Source: Pseudomonadota bacterium (GTDB lineage Bacteria; Pseudomonadota; Gammaproteobacteria; Burkholderiales; Sulfuriferulaceae). Taken from it: DNA of 14,632 bases. The position numbers and the translations under genes were made by a program. The notes below the pieces were generated by a model that was not told where the DNA came from, ran no database searches, and saw only the letters and a program-made list of their open reading frames with translations. Numbering within the stretch: the first letter of the stretch is position 1; each line of letters opens with the position of its first letter. Positions 1 through 6,892 of this stretch are shown here, in pieces. The DNA lies in assembly GCA_021790625.1 (NCBI GenBank), contig JAJYGL010000147.1:1-14632 (forward strand), read 5' to 3'.

Positions 1-9
1 TGCGAATTG

Positions 10-732
10 TCATATTTGGCATAGACATAACTGAAATTCTATATCGGGTGTGACGGTATTGCTGGTGTCAGTGGACAAGGTGGATACAAAACGAATGGTG
101 ATGGCGTGCCGACTGGCGCTGACTTCCGGTATCCACTCGGTGTTGCGGGCGATGCCGATACGGAGCAGGCGGATGTTTTTGTCGTTGAGTATCTGTTGGT
201 GGAATCCCTGGTGGGCAGTACGTGTTTCTGGTCTGCCGTTTTCCCGCAGACTTTGCAGGACGATGTTTAGCGCCTGATAAATTGGTAGCAGGGGGGATAT
301 CCAGTTGATCAGGTCGGCGCGGCGTTGTGCGGCAGGCAAGTGTTGCCAGTGATGGAACCAGGGAATATCAAAACTGTTGACTCCGCCGGGGATATTGGCA
401 CGTTGTTTGAGCATCGACAACCACTCCTGATCGCGCAATGCCTGATCGAGCCTGCCGGGCAGGTTATGCAGGGCGTGGGCGGCATGACTTAGCGCGAGGG
501 CGCTGTCCGGGGCGATGCCAGCCATTTGTTGCTGGCGGGAGAGTTCCATTTGCAGATCGGTGCGAATTTCATTTCTGGCGGTGATTTCGAACAGGTCAAA
601 CAAGTGAAACAGCGCCGTCTGTTGCAACAGTACGTCGTCAATCTGAATCAGGCGTAACGCCTGCTGGAATAACCGCTCCAGCTTGAGCAGTGTGCGGATG
701 TGTTCATTTAGCGGATACTCGTAGATAATCAC
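10..732 (-). CDS. zapD: Cell division protein ZapD
   Basis: ZapD (old names YacF, DUF1342) binds the C-terminal tail of FtsZ in the cytoplasm and bundles FtsZ filaments at midcell. The 240-residue protein opens with the family signature IIYEYPLNEHIRTLLKLE and continues with the mostly helical N-terminal half (FHLFDLFEITARNEIRTDL). The second half has the expected strand-rich pattern. Length is close to the usual 245-250. The start is GTG at 732: a stop lies nine codons upstream and no ATG is available, and the N terminus from this GTG matches the family. No clear Shine-Dalgarno is visible. The stop codon is at 10-12, so the gene is complete. It is the last gene of the pilBCD-coaE-zapD run. 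A foldback element separates it from coaE, so it may depend on read-through or on an unrecognised promoter of its own. Identification is firm; start is fairly sure. Confidence 0.93.
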   Translation of the reverse strand: MIIYEYPLNEHIRTLLKLERLFQQALRLIQIDDVLLQQTALFHLFDLFEITARNEIRTDLQMELSRQQQMAGIAPDSALALSHAAHALHNLPGRLDQALRDQEWLSMLKQRANIPGGVNSFDIPWFHHWQHLPAAQRRADLINWISPLLPIYQALNIVLQSLRENGRPETRTAHQGFHQQILNDKNIRLLRIGIARNTEWIPEVSASRHAITIRFVSTLSTDTSNTVTPDIEFQLCLCQI

Positions 733-814
733 GAACGGTGGCAGGTCGAGGTAATATCAATGGCTAATTCTGACATGAACTGGGCAGAACAGCAAATGCT
801 ATCCCAGAACGTAA

Positions 815-833
815 GGAACCGCTGATCTATTCC
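815..833 (+). repeat. Left terminal inverted repeat of the foldback element
   Basis: GGAACCGCTGATCTATTCC, an exact 19/19 inverted match to 1071-1089. It is read directly from the sequence. Confidence 0.9.
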
Positions 834-885
834 CACATGGCCGCGACGGCGGCCTGGCGAGATGAAATGCAAGGCGTGGCTCGCA

Positions 886-907
886 GTCAAGGGTTATTCT
901 CCTTGAC
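886..907. repeat. Short hairpin inside the foldback element
   Basis: GTCAAGG at 886-892 and CCTTGAC at 901-907 form a perfect 7-bp stem around an 8-base loop. It has no T-run, so it is not a classical terminator. Confidence 0.55.
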
Positions 908-954
908 AAGAGACGCAACGCAGCAGTTCGCCCGCCAAGCCCCGTCCCATGCGG

Positions 955-1058
955 GTTGCGGTCAAATCGGGCGCTCGCTTTCTCGTACGGCTTGGCATCG
1001 TAGTCCCGGCTACGACCTGCGCCGTACGCGTCGCGATCTTCCCGATTTGATCCGCAAC
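955..1058. repeat. Long imperfect palindrome nested in the foldback element
   Basis: GTTGCGGTCAAATCGGG at 955-971 pairs with CCCGATTTGATCCGCAAC at 1041-1058, with one bulged base. CGTACGGC at 984-991 pairs with GCCGTACG at 1021-1028, and TCGTAG at 998-1003 pairs with CTACGA at 1010-1015 around the loop TCCCGG. The three stems are collinear, so the whole 104-nt segment can fold into one long hairpin in DNA (cruciform) or RNA on either strand. Confidence 0.8.
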
Positions 1059-1070
1059 GCGGCTCATGGA

Positions 1071-1089
1071 GGAATAGATCAGCGGTTCC
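1071..1089 (-). repeat. Right terminal inverted repeat of the foldback element
   Basis: GGAATAGATCAGCGGTTCC, the exact reverse complement of 815-833. It ends 6 bp downstream (in coaE orientation) of the coaE stop codon. Confidence 0.9.
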
Positions 1090-1095
1090 ATAGTG

Positions 1096-1725
1096 TCATC
1101 GGGTTGCGCCGTCAAGGGACAGATATTTTTCATGCAGGCGAACGACTTGCTGCCATAGATGTGCTTCATCAGTTCGGTTGTCGATGATATCATCTGCGCG
1201 CGCAAGACGCTGTTGTCTCGATAATTGTTGCGCCATGATGCGCTGCACCATCGCTCGGTCCAATTGGCTGCGCGACATGGCGCGAGAAATTTGTTGTTCT
1301 GGTTCGGTGTCCACGACCAGCGTGCGATTGACCAGCGGTAAAAAGTGGCTGGTTTCGAACAGCAATGGAACAATGAGTATTTGATAGGGAGCGCTGGCAT
1401 GTCGTTGTAATAGCCGCTGGCTTTCCTGCAGGATGAGCGGGTGCAGAATGTGTTCCAGTTGTTGTTTGGCATCCGGGTGATGAAAAATGCGTTCGCGCAT
1501 GCGTTCACGTTGCATGGCGCCGGTTTCATCCAGGCTGTCGGCGCCAAAAACAGCTTGGATGGCGGGAATGGCCAACCCATTCGGGGCGGTCAATGCGTGG
1601 GCGATGTCGTCTGTATCCGTTACTGGAACGCCAAGACGGGCAAATAGTTGGCCGACCAGATTTTTGCCGGAGGCGATGCCGCCAGTCAGTCCGATGATAT
1701 TGTTCAGGCGGTCAGATGCAGCCAT
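1096..1725 (-). CDS. coaE: Dephospho-CoA kinase
   Basis: CoaE phosphorylates the 3'-hydroxyl of the ribose in dephospho-CoA with ATP, the last step of coenzyme A synthesis, in the cytoplasm. From the ATG at 1725 the protein is 209 residues, a normal length. It has the N-terminal P-loop IIGLTGGIASGKN (residues 10-22), then VTDTDDIAHAL carrying the substrate-site acidic pair, and the family block HILHPLI. The lid region with VPLLFET and the conserved VVDTEPEQQISRAMSR also follow. The reading frame is open about 60 codons further upstream, but that part is the pilD coding region in another frame and has no family similarity. The start overlaps the end of pilD by 22 bp. One oddity: the residue after the P-loop lysine, normally Ser or Thr, is Asn (AAT). 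pilD-coaE-zapD adjacency is common in beta- and gammaproteobacteria. Confidence 0.95.
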   Translation of the reverse strand: MAASDRLNNIIGLTGGIASGKNLVGQLFARLGVPVTDTDDIAHALTAPNGLAIPAIQAVFGADSLDETGAMQRERMRERIFHHPDAKQQLEHILHPLILQESQRLLQRHASAPYQILIVPLLFETSHFLPLVNRTLVVDTEPEQQISRAMSRSQLDRAMVQRIMAQQLSRQQRLARADDIIDNRTDEAHLWQQVVRLHEKYLSLDGATR

Positions 1726-2576
1726 TGCGTATTGATGGTGTTGCCCCAAAACAGCGCGATGATGGCGCCGCCGGCCAGATAAGGGCCAAATGGAATCGGT
1801 GTGTTGCGCTGGTGTCCGCCAAACAGCATCAGTGTGATGCCGACCACAGCGCCGGTCAGGGAAGATAAAAGCAGGACGGCCGGCAACATTTGCCAACCTA
1901 ACCATGCGCCGATGGCTGCCAGCAGTTTGAAATCACCATAACCCATGCCTTCTTTACCGGTCAGCAGACGAAATCCCTGATATACGCTCCACAACAGCAG
2001 GTAGCCCGCCGCGGCTCCGCTGACGGCAGACGACAGTGGCACGAAACCGTGGTTCAGGTTGATGAGCAATCCAGCCCAGAGCAGCGGTAAGGTGATGCTG
2101 TCTGGGAGCAGCTGGGTATCCAGGTCGATAAAGGTTAACGCAATCAGCGCCCAGACAAATGGTAGGGCAAACAACAGCTGTTGCGGTTGTGTAAAATGCA
2201 CGGCAATAGTCAGCGATAAGCCCGCTGTCAGAAGTTCGACAGCCGGGTAGCGCCAGTGGATGGGTTGTTGGCAGCCGGCGCAACGGCCACGCAGCCACAG
2301 AAAACTGACGACAGGGATATTTTCCCAGGCACGTATCCGGTGTGCACAATGCGGGCAGGAAGACGCTGGGCGAGACAGCGAAAGAAAGGGTTCGTCCGGC
2401 AGTGCGACGCCATTGAGTTCGGCGCATTGTGCCCGCCATTCGCGCTCAAGGATTTTGGGCAGGCGGTAAATGACAACGTTCAGAAAACTGCCGACCACCA
2501 GTCCCAACAAGCCGCACAACCCAACCAGCAATGCTGGATGAGAAAACAAAGGCTGCAGGAAATTATCCAACCACAC
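1704..2576 (-). CDS. pilD: Type IV prepilin peptidase / N-methyltransferase
   Basis: PilD is an inner-membrane aspartic protease (A24 family). It cleaves the leader of type IV prepilins and pseudopilins and methylates the new N-terminal residue. The sequence shows the GSFLNVVIYRLP motif of the N-terminal domain and a cytoplasmic zinc site with two CxxC pairs (SCPHC and RCAGC, about residues 74-77 and 99-102). The two catalytic aspartate regions are also present: FIDLDTQLLPD near residue 150 and GMGYGDFK near residue 215. About eight hydrophobic segments fill the rest. The start is uncertain. GTG at 2576 (290 aa) and TTG at 2570 (288 aa) both give the usual length. An ATG at 2633 is in frame but would lie 71 bp inside pilC and adds a non-homologous, Trp/Cys-rich leader. 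The gene overlaps pilC by 14 bp and coaE by 22 bp, suggesting translational coupling. Identity is certain, start is not. Confidence 0.94.
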   Translation of the reverse strand: MWLDNFLQPLFSHPALLVGLCGLLGLVVGSFLNVVIYRLPKILEREWRAQCAELNGVALPDEPFLSLSRPASSCPHCAHRIRAWENIPVVSFLWLRGRCAGCQQPIHWRYPAVELLTAGLSLTIAVHFTQPQQLLFALPFVWALIALTFIDLDTQLLPDSITLPLLWAGLLINLNHGFVPLSSAVSGAAAGYLLLWSVYQGFRLLTGKEGMGYGDFKLLAAIGAWLGWQMLPAVLLLSSLTGAVVGITLMLFGGHQRNTPIPFGPYLAGGAIIALFWGNTINTQWLHLTA

Positions 2577-3810
2577 TACCCATTTTGAAGATGGGCAGAT
2601 ACATGGCGACCACCATACTACCGATGAGACCACCCAATACCACCATGATGATGGGTTCCATCAGGCTGGACAGTGCCGCAACAGCATCATCGACTTCGGC
2701 TTCGTAAAAATCGGCAACCTTGGACAACATGCTGTCCAGCGAACCGGATTCTTCGCCAATGGAAACCATTTGTTGCACCATGTTGGGGAAGATGCCGACG
2801 TTTTGCATGGCGATGGTGAGACTGATACCTGTGGTGACTTCATTGCGGATTTTCTGTGTGGCATCGTAGAAAATGATGTTGCCTGATGCGCCGGCCACTG
2901 AGTTGAGCGCTTCTACCAGCGGTACACCTGCGGCAAACATGGTGGACAGCGTGCGCGTCCAGCGTGCAATGGCTGCTTTTTCCAGCACGGGGCCGAAAAT
3001 GGGCAGTTTCAGCATCAGGCGATCCATTACTTCCTGCATCGGGCGAGAGCGTTTCCATGCGTAGAAAAAAAACCAGATGCCGCCACCCAGACTACCGAAA
3101 ATCAGCCACCAGTAATGGACGAAGAAATCCGAAATGTCCATCATGATGAGCGTTGGCGTGGGCAGGTTGGCGCCAAAACTGGTGAACAGTTGTTTGAAAG
3201 CGGGAACCACGAACAGCATGATGATGGCGGTAATGACAAAAGCGACGATGATAATGGAAATCGGGTAAAACAGCGCCGATTTGATCTTGCCCTTGATGGC
3301 GATGGTTTTTTCCTGATAGGAAGCAATCCGTTCGAGTACTTGATCGAGGATACCGGCCTGTTCACCGGCATGGATGAGGTTGATATACAGATTATCGAAG
3401 TAAAGCGGGTGTTTGCCAAAGGCCTGACTCAGGCTGTTGCCGCCCTCAATGTCGGTTTTGATCGAGAGCAACAAGGCCTGTACAGTGGGGTTGGCATGGC
3501 CTTTGATGACGATATCGAAGGATTGCAACAAGGGGACGCCGGATTTCATCATGGTGGACAATTGACGGGTGAACATGGCGATGTCTTTCCCGGAAATTTT
3601 CTTGCCACGACGGCTGATGGCGGATTTTTTGCGCAGCTTCTGCAATGCGATACCTTGTCGGCGCAGATTGGATCTGGCGACGGTTTCACTGGCGGCAAGC
3701 AGTTCACCTTGTACTTTCTTGCCGGATTTGTCGGTGCCTTCCCAACTGAAGGTGGTGTCTTTCTGCCCGGACTTTGGCAGGGGTTTGATACTTGTTCTTG
3801 CAACGGCCAT
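2563..3810 (-). CDS. pilC: Type IV pilus inner-membrane platform protein PilC
   Basis: PilC is the polytopic inner-membrane platform (GspF family) that couples the cytoplasmic ATPases to pilin extraction and insertion. The 415-residue protein has the usual length. A soluble N terminus (FSWEGTDKSGKKVQGELLA) leads into the first GspF domain with IAMFTRQLSTMMKSGVPLLQSFD. The first membrane pair lies near residues 183-252. A second GspF repeat carries ARWTRTLSTMFAAGVPLVEAL and MVSIGEESGSLDSML, and a C-terminal membrane helix is followed by YLPIFKMGSVVG. The duplicated domain and the EESG/GEQAG motifs are diagnostic. The ATG start has GGAG 8 bases upstream. It is preceded by pilB with a 78-bp gap and overlaps pilD. 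No defect is seen. Confidence 0.97.
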   Translation of the reverse strand: MAVARTSIKPLPKSGQKDTTFSWEGTDKSGKKVQGELLAASETVARSNLRRQGIALQKLRKKSAISRRGKKISGKDIAMFTRQLSTMMKSGVPLLQSFDIVIKGHANPTVQALLLSIKTDIEGGNSLSQAFGKHPLYFDNLYINLIHAGEQAGILDQVLERIASYQEKTIAIKGKIKSALFYPISIIIVAFVITAIIMLFVVPAFKQLFTSFGANLPTPTLIMMDISDFFVHYWWLIFGSLGGGIWFFFYAWKRSRPMQEVMDRLMLKLPIFGPVLEKAAIARWTRTLSTMFAAGVPLVEALNSVAGASGNIIFYDATQKIRNEVTTGISLTIAMQNVGIFPNMVQQMVSIGEESGSLDSMLSKVADFYEAEVDDAVAALSSLMEPIIMVVLGGLIGSMVVAMYLPIFKMGSVVG

Positions 3811-3818
3811 GGTTTTTT

Positions 3819-3822
3819 CTCC
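3819..3822 (-). promoter_or_regulatory. Ribosome binding site of pilC
   Basis: GGAG on the minus strand, 8 bases before the pilC ATG. It supports this start and independent initiation after the 78-bp pilB-pilC gap. Confidence 0.6.
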
Positions 3823-3888
3823 GGTTGCCCGTTTGACGTTATTGGGCGGTATTATTTTGTCGTGCGATGGATATTGTCATGAGATGCG

Positions 3889-5598
3889 TCATTCATTGGT
3901 AACGGACTCGACTTCTTCCAGCGAGGTCAATCCCATTTTGACTTTGTTAAGCCCAGCACGGCGCAGGTCTTCTACGCCGTCCCGCCGCGCCTGATCAGCA
4001 ATGTCGATGGAATTTCCATTGTTCATGATGATGCGTGTCATGGCGTCGGTAATCGGCATGACCTGATAAATGCCAACCCGTCCCTTGTAGCCGGTATTTT
4101 TGCATAATTCACAGCCAACGGCATGGTATGGTTGCCAACTGCCATCAAGTTCTTCTTCCTGGAATCCGGCGCGCAGCAGGGCGGGTTTGGGAATATCGAT
4201 GGGTTGTTTGCATTTGCACAGACGGCGCGCTAACCGTTGGGCGGTAACCAACATGACACTGGAGGCAATGTTGAACGGTGCGATGCCCATATTGAGCATG
4301 CGCGTCAACGTGGAAGGTGCATCGTTGGTGTGCAGGGTGGAGAGTACCATGTGGCCGGTTTGAGCCGCTTTGATGGCAATTTCCGCGGTTTCCAGATCGC
4401 GGATCTCACCGACCATGATGACGTCCGGATCTTGTCGCAGAAACGATTTGAGCGCGGCAGAAAAGGTGAGGCCGGCTTTTTCGTTGACGTTGACCTGATT
4501 CACGCCGGGCAGATTGATTTCTGCCGGATCTTCTGCTGTTGAAATGTTGATGCCGGGCTTATTCAGTATGTTCAGGCAGGTATAGAGTGAAACGGTTTTG
4601 CCGCTACCGGTAGGGCCGGTGACCAGAATCATGCCGTATGGACGGTTGATGGCATCCATCAAAAGCTTTTTTTGATGCTCTTCGTAGCCGAGGGCATCGA
4701 TGCCGAGGGTTGCGCTGGTCGGATCAAGAATACGCATGACAATTTTTTCGCCATATAAAGTAGGCAGCGTGCTGACACGAAAGTCGATGGCGCGGTTGCG
4801 TGACAGCACCAGTTTCATGCGACCATCTTGTGGTACGCGTTTTTCCGAGATATCCAGCTTGGAAATGACTTTGATGCGGGAAGAGAGTTTATCCCGGATG
4901 GCCAGCGGTGGTTGAGCCACTTCATGCAGAATGCCGTCCAACCGGTAACGGATGCGGTAGTATTTTTCGTAAGGCTCGAAGTGAATATCTGATACGCCGT
5001 CGTTGATGGCGTCCATCAGGATTTTTTGCAGATAACGCACGATAGGTGCGTCATCGATATCGGTATCGGCTTCGGCAGGTTTCTGTTCGTCATTGTCGGC
5101 AAAATCGAGCGCCAGTTCTTCCGCGTTGATTTCGGCCAGGACATTGGCATCGTGTTCGGTGATTTGTTGAATCAGTTTGCCCAGCTTGTCGTCTTCGACG
5201 ACGATGATATCGACCGCCAGATTGGTCTGAAATTTGACTTCATCGATAGCTTGCAGATTGGTCGGGTCGGATACTGCCAATGACAGGCGGTTGCCGCGCA
5301 GATACAGCGGTAATACGCGCCGGGCGCGCATTAATTTGGCTTCCAGCGCTTTTCTCGGGATGACTTCCGGGTCGATGGCAGACAGATTCAGACAAGGGAA
5401 GCCGAATTCTGCTGCAGCGAATTCGGCCAGTTTGGCTGGTTTGATTTTTTTCTGGTTGATGACGCAACTGACGAAACCGTCTTCTGCCGTTTTGCTTTGA
5501 TGCAGCAAGTTTTCAGCTTCTTCTTCAGTGAGCCAGCGCTGATTGACTAGTGCGCGAGCGAGTCCGGTCAGGGCGATCTGCGCAGGTGTGGCGGACAT
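3889..5598 (-). CDS. pilB: Type IV pilus extension ATPase PilB
   Basis: PilB is the cytoplasmic hexameric ATPase that powers pilus polymerisation. The 569 residues are full length. An N-terminal MshEN-type domain (about 1-150, with FGFPCLNLSAIDPEVIPRKA) is followed by the N2 domain (DIHFEPYEKYYRIRYRLDG, about 204-222). The ATPase core then has Walker A GPTGSGKT at 328-335, the Asp box TAEDPAE near 354-360, Walker B VIMVGEIRD at 393-401 and the His box TGHMVLSTLHTN at 414-425. The zinc-binding tetracysteine of PilB/GspE proteins is seen as CKC (461, 463) and CELC (496, 499). The ATG at 5598 has GGAAAG six bases upstream. It is the first gene of the pilBCD-coaE-zapD run. No retraction ATPase, pilin or pilMNOPQ gene is in the window, so those must lie elsewhere. 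PilB-type GspE relatives of other secretion systems are less likely given the pilC and pilD neighbours. Confidence 0.97.
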   Translation of the reverse strand: MSATPAQIALTGLARALVNQRWLTEEEAENLLHQSKTAEDGFVSCVINQKKIKPAKLAEFAAAEFGFPCLNLSAIDPEVIPRKALEAKLMRARRVLPLYLRGNRLSLAVSDPTNLQAIDEVKFQTNLAVDIIVVEDDKLGKLIQQITEHDANVLAEINAEELALDFADNDEQKPAEADTDIDDAPIVRYLQKILMDAINDGVSDIHFEPYEKYYRIRYRLDGILHEVAQPPLAIRDKLSSRIKVISKLDISEKRVPQDGRMKLVLSRNRAIDFRVSTLPTLYGEKIVMRILDPTSATLGIDALGYEEHQKKLLMDAINRPYGMILVTGPTGSGKTVSLYTCLNILNKPGINISTAEDPAEINLPGVNQVNVNEKAGLTFSAALKSFLRQDPDVIMVGEIRDLETAEIAIKAAQTGHMVLSTLHTNDAPSTLTRMLNMGIAPFNIASSVMLVTAQRLARRLCKCKQPIDIPKPALLRAGFQEEELDGSWQPYHAVGCELCKNTGYKGRVGIYQVMPITDAMTRIIMNNGNSIDIADQARRDGVEDLRRAGLNKVKMGLTSLEEVESVTNE

Positions 5599-5742
5599 AA
5601 AGTACTTTCCGTGTTTTTACTGATGGCGGGTTGGAAATTTACCGTTAAATCCGGATGGATTCAAGGGCGTGCTCAAAATTGTCTGTCATCATTAATCGGT
5701 ACTCTTTTATTTGCGGCTTTCTGGCAGATTGGCGATATGTTT

Positions 5743-5771
5743 TTTATCAGCACACGCGGTCTTTTCATCAA
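5743..5771 (-). promoter_or_regulatory. Possible sigma-70 promoter of the pilB operon
   Basis: On the minus strand TTGATG (5766-5771) and GATAAA (5743-5748) are separated by 17 bases. Each hexamer matches consensus at 4 of 6 positions. It lies about 145 bp before the pilB ATG. Plausible only. Confidence 0.3.
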
Positions 5772-6021
5772 AAGAAATCAGTCCGTACTTGCCTGTTGTT
5801 CCATATGGAAATTTTATTTGGCGCATATGTGCGTAAGTCAGTGCGTCTTAATTTTTATAAGGCCTCTCTGTAAAACATAAAGGTCTGCGGCGGCGCAGAT
5901 CCACATGCGCAAAGATCAAGCCGATAATTCAGTACGAATGATGCGCTGAGCGCGAATGTTTGTAAAGGGTGTTTTGTATCACCATCGTGCAAATTCGCTT
6001 TCCTGTCCTGATGGCTTGGGC

Positions 6022-6027
6022 TAGAAT
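6022..6027 (+). promoter_or_regulatory. Likely -10 element of the aroE promoter
   Basis: GCTAGAATGC contains TAGAAT, five of six to TATAAT, about 34 bases before the aroE GTG. The -35 region at the proper distance (around 5999-6004) is poor. The same TAGAATGC octamer occurs upstream of surE. Confidence 0.4.
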
Positions 6028-6060
6028 GCTGCATCAGTTTGATATTTCAGATGAACCATT

Positions 6061-6885
6061 GTGCCAACTCTTTACGCTGTCATTGGACATCCGGTTAAGC
6101 ATTCGCTCTCGCCTTTCATTCATGCTGCTTTCGCGGCGCAAACCGGACAGGATGTGCAATATGAACGCCTGTTGGCACCATTGGATGATTTTGCCGGCAC
6201 GCTGGCGCAATTTCGTGCGCGAGGTGGTCAGGGTGCGAATGTGACAGTTCCGTTCAAACAGACCGCTTTTGCGCTGGCGGATATTCATCGTCCGCGTGCG
6301 CGTCTGGCGCAAGCGGCCAACACCTTGCTATTCACGGAACGTGGCCTGGAAGCCGATAATACAGATGGCGCCGGGTTAGTGAACGATTTATGCAGGAATC
6401 TTGATTTTCATCCGGCGGGCACGCGCATTTTGTTGTTGGGTGCTGGGGGGGCTGCCCGTGGCGCTGCGGTGGCATTACTGGCCGAGCAACCGGCGCAACT
6501 GGTCGTCGTTAACCGCACCACGGCGCGGGCGCAGGAATTGGCGCAGCAGTTGTCGGGTCTGGGACGTATCGAGGCGCACGAGTCGGCGCAATTGACCGGG
6601 CAGGCATTTGATTGTGTCATCAATGCGACAGCGGCGAGTCTGGCTGGCGAATCCATTTTGTTGCCGACGGGGCTGTTTGCCGACGGCAGTCTGGCATACG
6701 ACATGATGTATGGCGATGCCGCCAGCGCTTTTCTTGCTGCTGCGCGTGAACATGGCGCCAGCCGAGTGTCTGACGGACTGGGCATGCTGGTCGAACAGGC
6801 TGCGTTGTCATTTGCGCTCTGGCGGCAAGAGACGCCGGAAACCGCTCCGGTATTGCAACAATTGCGCGCACGGTTACGTGGGTAG
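6061..6885 (+). CDS. aroE: Shikimate dehydrogenase (NADP+)
   Basis: AroE reduces 3-dehydroshikimate to shikimate with NADPH, the fourth step of the chorismate pathway for aromatic amino acids. The 274 residues are typical. Substrate-site residues are visible: S15 and S17 in HSLSP, the NVTVPFK motif with catalytic K66, N87 in AANTL, and D102 in NTDGAG. The nucleotide-binding loop GAGGAARG (127-134) and NRT at 151-153, which selects NADP, follow. The start is GTG at 6061: an in-frame TGA lies three codons upstream, and the PTLYAVIGHPVKHSLSP N terminus matches the family. No strong Shine-Dalgarno is seen. mtgA begins 7 bp after its stop, so the two are co-transcribed. Confidence 0.96.
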   Translation: MPTLYAVIGHPVKHSLSPFIHAAFAAQTGQDVQYERLLAPLDDFAGTLAQFRARGGQGANVTVPFKQTAFALADIHRPRARLAQAANTLLFTERGLEADNTDGAGLVNDLCRNLDFHPAGTRILLLGAGGAARGAAVALLAEQPAQLVVVNRTTARAQELAQQLSGLGRIEAHESAQLTGQAFDCVINATAASLAGESILLPTGLFADGSLAYDMMYGDAASAFLAAAREHGASRVSDGLGMLVEQAALSFALWRQETPETAPVLQQLRARLRG

Positions 6886-6892
6886 GCGCGGG

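Larger units (their letters stand above)
815..1089. mobile_element. MITE-like foldback element with 19-bp terminal inverted repeats
   Basis: The 19 bases at 815-833 (GGAACCGCTGATCTATTCC) recur as an exact reverse complement at 1071-1089. They bound 275 bp lying wholly in the coaE-zapD gap. The inverted repeat continues imperfectly inward (CATGGCCGCGAC..GGCGG on the left against CATGAGCCGCGTTGCGG on the right). Inside is a second nested palindrome (955-1058) and a short hairpin (886-907). No convincing reading frame or transposase is present. A TA dinucleotide lies just outside each end (812-813, 1091-1092), which could be a TA target duplication but is too short to prove it. The right end stops 6 bp beyond the coaE stop codon, so no gene is broken. 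Size, terminal repeats, lack of coding capacity and intergenic placement fit a non-autonomous MITE or a dispersed structured repeat. Copy number elsewhere is unknown. Confidence 0.72.
5599..6060. other. AT-rich divergent intergenic region between pilB and aroE
   Basis: 462 bp without a credible gene. It must hold the promoters of the minus-strand pil operon and the plus-strand aroE genes. An 89-codon open frame on the plus strand has no recognisable domain, no ribosome site and a Cys/Phe-rich composition unlike the neighbouring genes, so I regard it as chance. A 6-bp hairpin (5884-5899, TCTGCG/CGCAGA around GCGG) has no T-run. I found no tRNA, no riboswitch-like fold and no sigma-54 GG/GC box. 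Confidence 0.6.

Noticed and set aside
729..776. 15-codon leader frame before zapD on the minus strand
   Set aside because: The GTGA overlap with zapD is suggestive, but there is no Shine-Dalgarno and such a short frame occurs easily by chance; kept only as a side note in the findings.
837..1187. 116-codon plus-strand open frame across the foldback element
   Set aside because: It runs through the palindromes and into the antisense of coaE, with no ribosome site and no recognisable domain; high GC and inverted repeats explain the openness.
894..1580. 228-codon minus-strand frame covering coaE and the element
   Set aside because: It is in a different frame from coaE, which is clearly the real gene, and its extension merely reads through the repeat.
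3115..3882. 255-codon plus-strand frame opposite pilC
   Set aside because: Antisense to a well-identified gene; Gly/Asp/Phe-rich low-information sequence with no family motifs.
5599..5800. Sigma-54 promoter for the pil operon
   Set aside because: I looked for the GG/GC -24/-12 boxes on the minus strand and did not find a match.
5611..5880. 89-codon plus-strand frame in the pilB-aroE gap
   Set aside because: No ribosome site, no domain, composition unlike the neighbours; the region is better read as a promoter region.
5884..5899. Hairpin TCTGCG-GCGG-CGCAGA as a terminator
   Set aside because: Short stem and no following T-run on either strand; also no gene ends toward it.
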